Made by a program: the position numbers and the translations under genes
Part shown: positions 1-7,930 of the stretch, piece after piece
How the letters are laid out: each line of letters opens with the position of its first letter
Numbering within the stretch: the first letter of the stretch is position 1
Notes under the pieces: model-generated
Seen by the model: only the letters and a program-made list of their open reading frames with translations
Database searches by the model: none
Told to the model about the DNA's origin: nothing
Source: CAYPIE01 sp964410665
Lineage (GTDB): Bacteria > Planctomycetota > Planctomycetia > Gemmatales > Gemmataceae
DNA length: 39,158 nt
Assembly: GCA_964410665.1 (NCBI GenBank)
Contig: CAYPIE010000057.1
Coordinates: forward strand, 1-39,158
Reading direction: 5' to 3'

Positions 1-72
1 AGAGCTCCGGAACTTACGTTCCTACGCAGTGCACAGTCTCTTCTCTAGCGAAGGACGTCAGTCCGGAGCTCT
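1..72. repeat. Inverted repeat at the window edge
   Basis: Bases 1-11 (AGAGCTCCGGA) are the exact reverse complement of bases 62-72. The arms enclose about 50 bases that include one copy of GGACGTCAGTCC at 53-64. The left arm starts at the first base of the window, so the repeat may extend further out. It belongs to the repeat-rich block that fills the first 470 bases. Confidence 0.6.
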
Positions 73-179
73 GCCCAGACAGACGCTTGCCATCAAGATC
101 GTTGCTCTCAAGCACTTCCGCCGTCGCAACCGCCTCCGAAAGGCGAGCCCCGGACGTCAGTCCGGGGGTTCCGACTTAC

Positions 180-335
180 CGCAAGCGCCTCTGCCTCTTT
201 CCCCGCACCGCAAACGCTTCTGCCTCTTTCCCCGCATCGCAAGCGCTTCTGCCTCTGCTGCACCGCAATCGCCTCTGCCTCTGCTGCACCGCAATCGCCT
301 CTGCCTCTTCTCATCGCAGACGCTTCTGCCTCTTC
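180..335. repeat. Tandem repeat, about six units of 25-29 bp
   Basis: Six imperfect units follow each other directly, starting at about 180, 209, 238, 264, 290 and 315. Each begins CGCA-(A/G)-N-CGC-(C/T)-TCTGCCTCT and ends in a short variable C-rich tail (CCCCGCAC, GCTGCAC or CTCAT). There is no unique spacer between units, so this is not a CRISPR array. Unit lengths of 25, 26 and 29 are not all multiples of three and no gene-like protein is encoded. The same unit, in reverse complement, forms the last 110 bases of the window. Confidence 0.85.
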
Positions 336-386
336 AGGCGAGCCCCATCCTGTCAGTCCGGGGCTCGCCTGAAGAGGCAGAAGCGT
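320..386. repeat. Perfect 27-bp inverted repeat
   Basis: Bases 320-346 are the exact reverse complement of bases 360-386, separated by a 13-base loop (347-359). The left arm contains the last tandem unit (CGCTTCTGCCTCTTC) followed by AGGCGAGCCCC. The right arm reads GGGGCTCGCCTGAAGAGGCA and onward. The structure could form a very stable hairpin on either strand. No T-run follows, so it is better read as a repeat element than as a simple terminator. Confidence 0.85.
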
Positions 387-667
387 GAGCGGAAGTGCTT
401 GACGGCAAAAGGGTTGCTGCGAATCGATCGTGTAGGCAGAGCTCAGGACTGACGTCCTTCGCCCGAAGAAAACGTCCGAAAACAGCCCGGTTTTGTCCCC
501 AAAAACACCCAATGAATCCCGGAAAACAGCGGAAAGATCCGCTCCGCTGTCGCAATGTCATGACCGTGCGGAACAGACCGCCTCTATACATATATATACT
601 GAGGCTTCGCAAAACAGAGAATTTTTCTCGACCTGCGATCACCGGCGCGGTGTTGCTCGACTGATTG
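387..667. other. Non-coding stretch with a GGACTGACGTCC motif
   Basis: This stretch lies between the repeat block and the first gene. GGACTGACGTCC at 446-457 is the reverse complement of GGACGTCAGTCC seen at 53-64 and 152-163, so the repeat family reaches to about 457. The rest is less GC-rich and contains an ATACATATATATAC run near 587-600 and a small GAGAA-TTT-TTCTC palindrome at 617-629. I see no convincing gene or structured RNA in it. Confidence 0.5.
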
Positions 668-673
668 TACAAT
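668..673 (+). promoter_or_regulatory. Possible -10 element
   Basis: TACAAT, in the context TTGTACAATATGG, lies 79 bases before the chosen ATG of the first gene. No matching -35 hexamer is visible at the usual distance, so this is only a weak candidate. Confidence 0.25.
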
Positions 674-752
674 ATGGAGATTGACGAATAGAGCTGGCCC
701 CACAGCCAGCTCTCAGACAGGCGTTCACGTGGAACCCGGTTGGAGGCTGGAC

Positions 753-2540
753 ATGTGCTGGCGTGCTTGGTTGCTCAGTTTTGGTCTGTTGCTCATGTTG
801 GGCTTGCCGCCAATGGTCAAAGCCCAGGCTGACCCTGAAAAAAAGGAACGGCTTGACAAGGTCCGCGACCAAAACATCCCCGGCTACACGGTCAGCGCGA
901 TCAAGGGCTTTACCACCGTGATCAGCGATGAAGCCATGAAGATGCATCGAGCGTCCAAGTTGGCACGCAAGCCCCTGAAGGCCCTGGAACTGGAGCTGAG
1001 CCGAATTGAGAACCTGCTCCCTGAGAAAACGGTCGACGCACTCCGTACCGTGCCGATCTGGGTGGAATGGGACGACCAGTTGCAGGCAACCAACGGACGC
1101 CGCGGCTGGGTGATGGCAGTCTATTATGGCGGCCATCAGTTGTCGATGCTGCGGCAGGGGCAACACCCGCTCAAGGCCAAGTGTGTCACGCTGCTCCGCC
1201 TGCGCAGGTTGACCGCCGAGCATCAGCCGGAACGGGACTCCGGGCGGTGTGTGCTCTTGCACGAGCTGGCCCACGCTGTGCACAGTGAGGTCCTCGGCCG
1301 GAGTAACCCCAGCGTCAAGCTGGCCTACCAGCAGGCCATGGAGCGTAAGCTGTATGATCCGAAAATGTACGCAACTACCAACGAAATGGAGTTCTTTGCC
1401 GAGTTCACCTGCTCCTATTTCAACCAGCTGAATTACTTCCCGCGGACTCGATCGCAACTGGCCAAACACGATCCCAGTACTTACCAGCTGATGCGTCGGA
1501 TTTGGGGGAACAACCCCTTGCCTGAGTCGCTTGTTAAGACCGCCGACCTGGACGTCCGCTTGGGTGATATCCGCCTAGGCACCCCGATCGATGGGTCCGA
1601 ACTTGGCCTGGCTGACTTGGAAGGGAAGCCGCTACTGGTCGTGTTGTGGAACGCCAACAGCACCTCGAGCCTGGTCGCCTTTCCGCAACTGAAGCGTTAC
1701 CACCAAGAGCTCGGGTTGTTCGGCCTCCAGATTGTCGCGGTGCACCGTCAAAGCTCCGGAACCAGCAGCAGCAGCAGCGCCGAAGAAGTGGCGAGGGGGC
1801 GGCAGCTGCCATTCTTGGTCACCCAGTCAAACTGGCTCCGTGGCGGTCTGGTCGAGGATTTCAACGACTTTCCTCTGGGCCTGGTGTTCGACCCCGAGGG
1901 CAACTGCCGATTCCGCGGCAGCCCCATGGAGGCGGAGCGTGCCGTGCTCAAAGCGGTGGGCGTGCACCTGCGAAAGCCTCTCGGCGAGCAGGAGCCGACC
2001 GAGAAGATGGCTGACCTCATCGACATGCTGCAAGCAGGCCAGCGCCCCACGCTGATGTTGCAGAGCCTGGTGCCGCTGAGCAAGTCAGCCGACCACGAAA
2101 CCAAGCAGCAAGCCACCGCGATATTACAAGCCGCACTCGAACCCGGCAAACAAGCTCTCCATGACGCGGCGTTACTGTCGCGGACGGACCCGGTTGCCGC
2201 GTACCGGGCCTTGAAGCCGCTGCTGGTCCTGTTCCAGGGGACGAGCGTCGCGGCCACGGCCAATGCATATCGCAACCAACTGGAAACCGCGAGCCCGGCA
2301 GTACGCAAGGAACTCCTAGCAATCAAGTTATTTGAAAATGTGGATAAAATTGAACGCAAGCTCGCGGGCCGGCCCGGCAGTTTCGACCCAACTCAGCCGA
2401 AGTTTCAGATCGAGAATCAGGCGATGCTGGCGGCTCTAGCCCAGGCCATCGAACGACTTCGCAAGCGATTTCCCGACTCGCAGTCCGCTGCCGAGGCAGT
2501 GGAAATCGGCCGGAAGTACCGGGTCGTCGCCGGGAAGTGA
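753..2540 (+). CDS. Secreted HExxH metallopeptidase-like protein fused to a thioredoxin-like domain
   Basis: A 595-residue protein. The frame opens upstream at a TTG (681), but ATG 753 is chosen because it begins a clear signal peptide (CWRAWLLSFGLLLMLGLPP, then a cleavage-like VKAQA). Residues about 60-250 form a zinc-peptidase-like domain: HELAH at 170-174 and, 39 residues later, TTNEMEFFAE (208-217), whose Glu213 or Glu217 could be the third ligand as in gluzincins. Residues about 275-420 look like a TlpA/AhpC-type thioredoxin fold, but the place of the CxxC motif reads WNANSTSS (299-306), so redox activity is unlikely. The C-terminal 170 residues are helical and of unknown role. The peptidase half is clearly related to the minus-strand protein at 33819-34526. 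Substrate unknown; export is inferred. Confidence 0.8.
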   Translation: MCWRAWLLSFGLLLMLGLPPMVKAQADPEKKERLDKVRDQNIPGYTVSAIKGFTTVISDEAMKMHRASKLARKPLKALELELSRIENLLPEKTVDALRTVPIWVEWDDQLQATNGRRGWVMAVYYGGHQLSMLRQGQHPLKAKCVTLLRLRRLTAEHQPERDSGRCVLLHELAHAVHSEVLGRSNPSVKLAYQQAMERKLYDPKMYATTNEMEFFAEFTCSYFNQLNYFPRTRSQLAKHDPSTYQLMRRIWGNNPLPESLVKTADLDVRLGDIRLGTPIDGSELGLADLEGKPLLVVLWNANSTSSLVAFPQLKRYHQELGLFGLQIVAVHRQSSGTSSSSSAEEVARGRQLPFLVTQSNWLRGGLVEDFNDFPLGLVFDPEGNCRFRGSPMEAERAVLKAVGVHLRKPLGEQEPTEKMADLIDMLQAGQRPTLMLQSLVPLSKSADHETKQQATAILQAALEPGKQALHDAALLSRTDPVAAYRALKPLLVLFQGTSVAATANAYRNQLETASPAVRKELLAIKLFENVDKIERKLAGRPGSFDPTQPKFQIENQAMLAALAQAIERLRKRFPDSQSAAEAVEIGRKYRVVAGK

Positions 2541-2827
2541 TCGCTCGAGGGATCGCTGGATGGCAGGCATGGCGTCTTCCGAGCGGTGGGCTGTGCCCAA
2601 AGGTGTTCGGCACGATGATTGCTGGTGGAGATTCTCCGCGCTTTTCAACGGCCACGCAGGATGGCTGGCTGGGTGGCACGCCCGTCGCAGACTCCGGGCG
2701 TGCCACCCAGCCCAGGGCAACGATGGTGCCGAACACCATTGGGTTCCCACCCGCGGCTCGGAAAAGGCAGGCGAGCGATGGCTGACCTCGCATGCATGGA
2801 TCTGATGATACCGTGTCGCGTTTCGAC
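2541..2827. repeat. Long palindromic repeat element, copy A
   Basis: The gap between the first gene and cysK is filled by one repeat element. Its core is a perfect 17-bp inverted repeat (2667-2683 with 2696-2712) around a 12-base loop, built on GGGTGGCACGCCC and GGGCGTGCCACCC. Outside the core the symmetry continues loosely: GGTGTTCGGCACGATGATTG near 2601 faces GGTGCCGAACACCATTGGG near 2725. The same sequences recur at 5135-5585. No gene is seen here. Confidence 0.8.
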
Positions 2828-3772
2828 TTAGTCGTCGCGAAGGCCGGCGAACAGCGGGGTCGAGAGGTAGCGTTCTGACAGGCTGCACATGATCGTGACG
2901 ATCCGCTTGCCGCGGAATTCCGGCCGGGCGGCGATCTTGGCGGCGGCGCAGACGTTCGCGCCGCTGGAGATGCCGGCGGCGATTCCTTCCTCCTTCGACA
3001 GTCGGCGGGCCCAGTCGAACGCCTCGTCGTTGGTCACCGTGATCACCTCGTCCACGATGGACACATCGAGGTTTTTCGGCACGAACCCAGCACCAATGCC
3101 CTGGATCGGGTGGGGGGAGGGGTTGCCGCCGCTGATCACCGGCGATGCACTCGGCTCGACCGCAATCGACCGGAAATCCGGCTTCCTCGGCTTGATGTAC
3201 CGGGAGACTCCAGTGATCGTGCCTCCAGTGCCTACCCCGGCGACGATCGCGTCGACCTCGCCTCCGGTCGCCTCCCACAGCTCAGGGCCGGTCGTCTGTT
3301 CGTGGACCATCGGGTTGGCCGGGTTGTCGAATTGGCCCGGGATCCACGCCCGTGCGTCCACCTCGGCAAGTTGATGGGCCTTCTCAATCGCGCCGGTCAT
3401 GCCCTTCTCCCGTGGCGTCAGCACCAAGGAAGCCCCGAGTGAGCGTAACAGAACCCGCCTTTCCACGGACATGGAATCGGGCATGGTGAGCGTCAGCTTG
3501 TAACCCTTCGCGGCACAAACGAACGCCAGGGCAATCCCGGTGTTGCCACTGGTCGGCTCGATGATGTGAATCTCGGGGCCTACGGACCCGTTCTGCTCGG
3601 CAATCTCGATCATGGCCCGGCCGATGCGGTCTTTAACGCTGCCGAGCGGGTTGAAAAACTCGCACTTGGCGAGCACGGTCGCGTGCTCCGCCGGAATGAC
3701 CCGGTTGAGGCGAACCAAAGGTGTGTTGCCGATGGTTTCGATCATGCTGCCAGAAACGACACGCTGAGCCAT
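2828..3772 (-). CDS. cysK: Cysteine synthase (O-acetylserine sulfhydrylase)
   Basis: A 314-residue PLP enzyme that makes L-cysteine from O-acetylserine and sulfide, the last step of cysteine synthesis in the cytoplasm. The N-terminus reads IETIGNTPLVRLNRV, as in the family. The PLP lysine is Lys47 in NPLGSVKDRIG, the substrate loop is EPTSGNTGIAL, the phosphate-binding loop is GVGTGGTITGV, and GISSGAN lies near the C-terminus. Length matches CysK rather than the longer cystathionine beta-synthase, and no CBS domains follow. A GGAGG stands seven bases before the ATG at 3772. It is transcribed away from the membrane-protein gene at 3975 and ends against the repeat element at 2541-2827. CysM is a less likely alternative. 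Confidence 0.95.
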   Translation of the reverse strand: MAQRVVSGSMIETIGNTPLVRLNRVIPAEHATVLAKCEFFNPLGSVKDRIGRAMIEIAEQNGSVGPEIHIIEPTSGNTGIALAFVCAAKGYKLTLTMPDSMSVERRVLLRSLGASLVLTPREKGMTGAIEKAHQLAEVDARAWIPGQFDNPANPMVHEQTTGPELWEATGGEVDAIVAGVGTGGTITGVSRYIKPRKPDFRSIAVEPSASPVISGGNPSPHPIQGIGAGFVPKNLDVSIVDEVITVTNDEAFDWARRLSKEEGIAAGISSGANVCAAAKIAARPEFRGKRIVTIMCSLSERYLSTPLFAGLRDD

Positions 3773-3974
3773 TTTTTTCCTCCATGCAGTGTAATCTCCG
3801 GCTCCATCTTACCGATCGTCGCTTCGCCAGGCACGGTCCAAAACCCTGCCCCGTGCAAAAACCTCGCCGCGTTAATCCGTTCCACCGCCTGCGGTGTCTC
3901 CAATGATTGCCTTTTGCCGCGATCGATGGGTGTTTCGCGGCACAGGACCTGATGGCCCCCTGGTGCTTCCCCCC

Positions 3975-5135
3975 ATGACTGAGCAACCGCGACGAACCTA
4001 CGCGAGAGCACGTCTTTACCTGGGTATCAGCTACGTGGGCACGCTGGTGCTGGCCTGTAGCGTCTCCCTATGGCTGGGGCTTCCCAACGGGATCTACGCG
4101 GCTTCAACGCCCGGTCCAGGGTCGGCCAGCGAACTCATCACTCTCGGGCTCTTTGTTCTGCTCTACGTTGCGCTCGGGTTCCCTTTCGACATGCTCGGTG
4201 GCCACATTCTTCCACGTTGGTACGGGCGAACTCGGGAGACGTTTTCTCATTACGTCACAGGCTGGTTCCCGGCCGCTGTAGGCCACGGCGTCCTTCTCAT
4301 GCTCAGTGCCACCGTTCTGCTTTACGCCGCTCGTTACAGCGGAGAAGTCGGGTTTTATGGCATGGCAGTGACGCTGATGCTCATTCTGGTCGCAGCCCAG
4401 TTGCCCTTGGCCCAGTTCATCGCGGGCCTTACGACCGCATCGACTCCCGCCTGGCTGCACCCGCTTGACCCCCAAGGACGGCTTCTGAACAATCAGGATC
4501 GCGGTTTCACGGGCGGGGTCGTTGGACTTCCTGGTTTCGAAAGGTCGGTTCTCCCTGCCACCTGGCTGGAAGACCTCCCCCGGGACCAACTGGAAGCGGC
4601 GGTCATTCGGAGACGTCACGTACGTCTCGACGGTCCGCGCGCCGTCGGGTTGTTCGTGGGCCTGGCCTGGAACCTGGTCGGTTTACTCGTTTGTGTCCGT
4701 GTGATCGGGATTGTCCCTGACTCGGTTCCGGGTTTGCTAACCCTGAGTTGTGCAATCACTCTCTGGTCGTTCGCCGGTCTGCTGATCCTACCGAGTCTGA
4801 GCCGACCGGGCGTCTTCCGCGTTGACGCCGCGGCTGTAGCATCCGGCGTCCAGCCAGACCTCCTGGCCCAAACGATCGTTACGCTCGACTCCCTTCAAGA
4901 CGATGAGCCAAACCGACCGCGGCTGGTCGAGACCATCTTTCACCCGATTCCGGCGGCATCCACTCGCATCGACCGTTTACGTGCACTCGGGGAACGGGAG
5001 GCTACCGGTGTGGCCGCTTGGCACGCGGCACGCATGTCCCTGTACCTGAGCATTCCCTGCTTTGGATTGTTGTCACGGGCCGTGCACTGTAACGCCGGTC
5101 GGCCCGAACTGTGGGCGATGCTGCCCTGCGATTGA
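3975..5135 (+). CDS. Multi-spanning membrane protein resembling a degenerate M48 peptidase
   Basis: A 386-residue membrane protein. The frame is open from a GTG at 3894, but ATG 3975 (MTEQPRRTYARARLYLGIS) gives a short basic N-terminus directly before the first membrane segment. About six hydrophobic segments are visible: near residues 18-35, 55-73, 97-117, 123-145, 245-268 and 275-295. Between the middle ones lies a soluble stretch with FTGGVVGLPGFE, LPATWL, and DLPRDQLEAAVIRRRHVRLDG. The spacing resembles M48 (HtpX/Ste24-like) proteins, where an HELGH-type helix would sit at VIRRRHVRLDG. The zinc motif is missing, so activity as a peptidase is doubtful. The late HPIPAASTRIDRLRAL also recalls the M48 C-terminal pattern. 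Assignment is an inference from pattern only; function unknown. Confidence 0.6.
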   Translation: MTEQPRRTYARARLYLGISYVGTLVLACSVSLWLGLPNGIYAASTPGPGSASELITLGLFVLLYVALGFPFDMLGGHILPRWYGRTRETFSHYVTGWFPAAVGHGVLLMLSATVLLYAARYSGEVGFYGMAVTLMLILVAAQLPLAQFIAGLTTASTPAWLHPLDPQGRLLNNQDRGFTGGVVGLPGFERSVLPATWLEDLPRDQLEAAVIRRRHVRLDGPRAVGLFVGLAWNLVGLLVCVRVIGIVPDSVPGLLTLSCAITLWSFAGLLILPSLSRPGVFRVDAAAVASGVQPDLLAQTIVTLDSLQDDEPNRPRLVETIFHPIPAASTRIDRLRALGEREATGVAAWHAARMSLYLSIPCFGLLSRAVHCNAGRPELWAMLPCD

Positions 5136-5590
5136 TGGGCGTGGTGAGCACCACGCCCATCGCTGACTCCGGCCTGGCACCCGCGCACCGGTGGATGGTT
5201 GCCTCGGCTGGTGTGCCTTTTCCGCACGGCGGGTGGCAGCCCCATGGTGTTCGGCACTAGCGTTGCTGCGGTCCGGGTGGCACGCTCGGAGTCGGCGACG
5301 GGCGTGGGAAACGCTTGGTGCGTGGGGGTCATGGCAATGCCCGAGTTGGGGAGCCTGCACCGCATCGCTCCCGCGCGGAGTCCGGGGGTAGCCTGTCCTA
5401 CGTTCGCTGGTGCAGGGGAAACATCCGAGGGTGGCGAAGGCCTGGGCGTTTCCCACGCCCGTCGCCGACTCCGAGCGTGCCACCCAGCCGGCAACCCGGC
5501 GAGGCCGCTCCGATGCGGGGAGAAGACCCACCAGCAATCATCGTGCCGAACACCATGGGGCTGCCACCCGCCGTGCGGAAAGACCTTTCG
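5135..5590. repeat. Long palindromic repeat elements, copies B and C
   Basis: A 26-base perfect palindrome (5135-5146 with 5149-5160, two-base centre) begins at the last base of the upstream stop codon. It leads into CACGCCCATCGCTGACTCCG. Two larger arms then face each other. 5219-5312 contains TTCCGCACGGCGGGTGGCAG, ATGGTGTTCGGCAC and CGCTCGGAGTCGGCGACGGG. 5446-5583 contains the same blocks in reverse complement. The arms enclose about 135 bases of unrelated DNA. The blocks match those at 2541-2827, so this is a dispersed family. No coding gene is supported between 5136 and 5676. Confidence 0.8.
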
Positions 5591-5676
5591 CGGAGCGGCA
5601 AGCACACTGCAGACCGACCACTTACCCCAAACTTCCCCAAAGCTCGACCGATCCCCCTTCACCAGCACCCAGAGTG

Positions 5677-7845
5677 TTACGGCACTACCAATGTCACTCC
5701 CTGCCAGCCGGGGATCTTGATTGGCATCTCGGCGTTCTCCGCCACCTTGCCCCGCGGCTTGCCAGCGACGATGTCGATCACCGGCTGACCGACCAGTTTG
5801 GCGGCTTCGATCTTCGGTAGCTCGGACAGGTCCAACACCACCTCGGTGGGTTCCTCAGAGAAGTTCAGGGCCGTGACTGCTAAACGGCTGCCAGGGACTT
5901 GCATCACCAAGACGCACGCGCCGATAGGTCCAACCTTTGGCACAGCGATCAGCCGACCTTCGGGCAGACGATATTCCTTGCGCGCGGCGAGCATCGGCTG
6001 CAATTGCCGGGCAAAAGAATCGGGGCGTTGCAACTGGCTGGTCAGGGAGCCGTATAGCGCCTTAGCCTTCGGTAAGCCGAAGGCCGATACCTTGGCTTCG
6101 GGGTGCTTGCCCAGAAGGTCAACGCCGCCGCGGTTGATCCAGCGGTAGTCACCGTCCTCGACCCGGTCCTTGACACTCTCGACCGGCAAGGGTAGCGCTC
6201 CCACCAGGTCCCAGCTGGACAGAGCAAAGACGCCGGGCTGCATGGCGTTGGCGTGAGCCAGCAAAAGGTGGCCGCGGCGAATCTTGGCGATCTGCTCAGG
6301 GGTGGCGTTGGTGGGGTTGCGGATGTCTAAGGCCGCGGCAATGAAGCCGGCGAAGGTGGTGGCGACGCCATCCTGGGTCGGGCGGTAGAGGCGGTTGTAA
6401 GGGGCGGCCTTGCCGGCGACTTTCGTACGCATTTGTCGCAGGATGCGTTCTTTGAGCTGACGACCTAGAATTTCCAATCCTTTGATGAAGAATGTGTCAT
6501 CGCCGCGGTAGTCGAGTTCTACCAGTTGGTAGGTAATCTCATCGTGATTTTGCAGGTCGTGCACCAGCGTGTTCAGGGGCACGCCGGCGTCGAGTAGAAA
6601 ACCGTATGCTTGGCGTAGCAGCGTCGCATCGCGCATTAACAGGGCGTGCACACACTGGGTCCGAGTGAAGAAGTCATACGACAGATCTGGGCCGTAGTGG
6701 GTGAACTGCTTGAGTTCGACCAAGGGTACGTTGAGCTCCTGGAAGGTCCAGCCGCCGAGCTTCCGCGTGAGCTGAGCCAGTTCCTGAGTGCGGATGATCG
6801 ACGTGGGGTGCTGATAGTGCAGGGTCAATGGGGCCTGGCCCGGTTCGGTTTCCAGGGCCAAGAAGGGAATGGCATCGAGCCGCATGACCCGGGCGCCTAG
6901 CGAGTGCACCGTCTTGGTCAGGTCGCCGTAGATCGCCCGGGGAGCCGCTGCCGATGGGTCCAGCCAATCGAGTGTCGGCTGGCCGGGCTTGAAGTAGTGC
7001 AGAAACACCCAACGCCGGGTCTCGCCGTCCACGCCCACGATCGGACCGCTCGCACTCCAACCACTCCACTCGCGTGCTTCGGGTGCTGCGTCATTTGAAT
7101 TAATGATACCGGGAATGTAGCCTTTTTCGGTTAACTTGGTGGCGACCTGTTTGGAGACCAGGGTACTGCCCCAGGGTTGTTTGACCGCGGGTAACAGGCC
7201 CCAGTCCTGCTCGTCGATGCTCACCATGGTGTACATACCGGGATAGTCCTTATAGGCCAGCTGGGCCAGGCGGAAATCATAGCCCGTGCCGGTGTGTAAG
7301 GGTACTAAGTCGCCGGCAATCCAGCCATCATGGGCCCGCGCCACCCGGACCAGACGGAGGTACTCCGCCTCGGTCCCCAGTTGCGGGTCGATGTCCAACG
7401 AGATGCGATCAAACCAGCCGTCGATGGTAGGGGTGTGGTTTTTGCCGCGGATCCCGCCAGAAAGCTTGACCGGGCCGGTGTGCAGGAGTTGAATGCCGAG
7501 TTGCTCGAAGGTGTCCCAGCGATCGGGGTTGGCCCAGGTCGCGATGACCGACTGGCCAGGGTTGGGAATGACCGAACCGGGGTAGTCTAGAAACCAGACC
7601 GAAGCCCGTTGAATGACTGCTTCGGGCTGGGGCTCGGCATAGGGCCGCCGCCACTGCACGCCGGAGCCTGAGATCTTAGTTGCCTGGGCGCGGGCCTGGT
7701 ACAGCATCGACCGCTGTTCCAACCACCGGATGTAGGCGGTTGCCGGCTTCGCCTGGGGGGCGAGAGGTTGCTGGGCCGGCAGAGGGCTGGCTAGTCCGAG
7801 TAGCAGAAACAGTCGAGTCACTACGCGAATGGTCAACCATGCCAT
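5677..7845 (-). CDS. Secreted GH13-like (alpha-amylase superfamily) protein
   Basis: A 722-residue protein starting at ATG 7845, which has GGAG eight bases upstream and begins a signal peptide (TIRVVTRLFLLLGLASPLPA, then QQ). The GH13 signature regions can be followed: AGDLVPLHTG (region I, about 177-186), GARVMRLDAI (region II, nucleophile Asp324), WTFQELNVPL (region III, acid/base Glu370) and LQNHDE (region IV, Asp435). The order and the NHDE form recall trehalose synthase/maltose glucosyltransferase-type GH13 enzymes. A C-terminal beta domain with VTALNFSEEPTEVVLDLSEL fits the family. The (beta/alpha)8 barrel looks divergent, so whether it acts on alpha-glucans is uncertain. It sits 85 bases downstream of the VRR-NUC gene on the same strand and may be co-transcribed with it. 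Confidence 0.72.
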   Translation of the reverse strand: MAWLTIRVVTRLFLLLGLASPLPAQQPLAPQAKPATAYIRWLEQRSMLYQARAQATKISGSGVQWRRPYAEPQPEAVIQRASVWFLDYPGSVIPNPGQSVIATWANPDRWDTFEQLGIQLLHTGPVKLSGGIRGKNHTPTIDGWFDRISLDIDPQLGTEAEYLRLVRVARAHDGWIAGDLVPLHTGTGYDFRLAQLAYKDYPGMYTMVSIDEQDWGLLPAVKQPWGSTLVSKQVATKLTEKGYIPGIINSNDAAPEAREWSGWSASGPIVGVDGETRRWVFLHYFKPGQPTLDWLDPSAAAPRAIYGDLTKTVHSLGARVMRLDAIPFLALETEPGQAPLTLHYQHPTSIIRTQELAQLTRKLGGWTFQELNVPLVELKQFTHYGPDLSYDFFTRTQCVHALLMRDATLLRQAYGFLLDAGVPLNTLVHDLQNHDEITYQLVELDYRGDDTFFIKGLEILGRQLKERILRQMRTKVAGKAAPYNRLYRPTQDGVATTFAGFIAAALDIRNPTNATPEQIAKIRRGHLLLAHANAMQPGVFALSSWDLVGALPLPVESVKDRVEDGDYRWINRGGVDLLGKHPEAKVSAFGLPKAKALYGSLTSQLQRPDSFARQLQPMLAARKEYRLPEGRLIAVPKVGPIGACVLVMQVPGSRLAVTALNFSEEPTEVVLDLSELPKIEAAKLVGQPVIDIVAGKPRGKVAENAEMPIKIPGWQGVTLVVP

Positions 7846-7930
7846 AAAGCTGGCTCCGGTGGGAATCGCAGGGGTTTGGTCGAAGCTTGTTCTAGGTAAC
7901 AAGCCCGGTGCCAGCGAACTTCCGGGTGCT

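Noticed and set aside
180..335. Possible CRISPR array
   Set aside because: Units abut directly without unique spacers, vary in length from 25 to 29 bases and no cas gene is near.
29..512. Several overlapping open frames of 90-134 codons at the left edge
   Set aside because: They come from GC-rich tandem repeats open in many frames, with low-complexity Arg/Ser/Leu/Pro products and no ribosome site.
639..1469. A 276-codon open frame opposite the first gene
   Set aside because: It lies antisense to a gene with a signal peptide and HExxH motif and has no recognisable protein pattern; GC-rich DNA often opens antisense frames.
1748..2359. A 203-codon minus-strand open frame
   Set aside because: Antisense shadow of the C-terminal half of the gene at 753-2540, without signal, motif or ribosome site.
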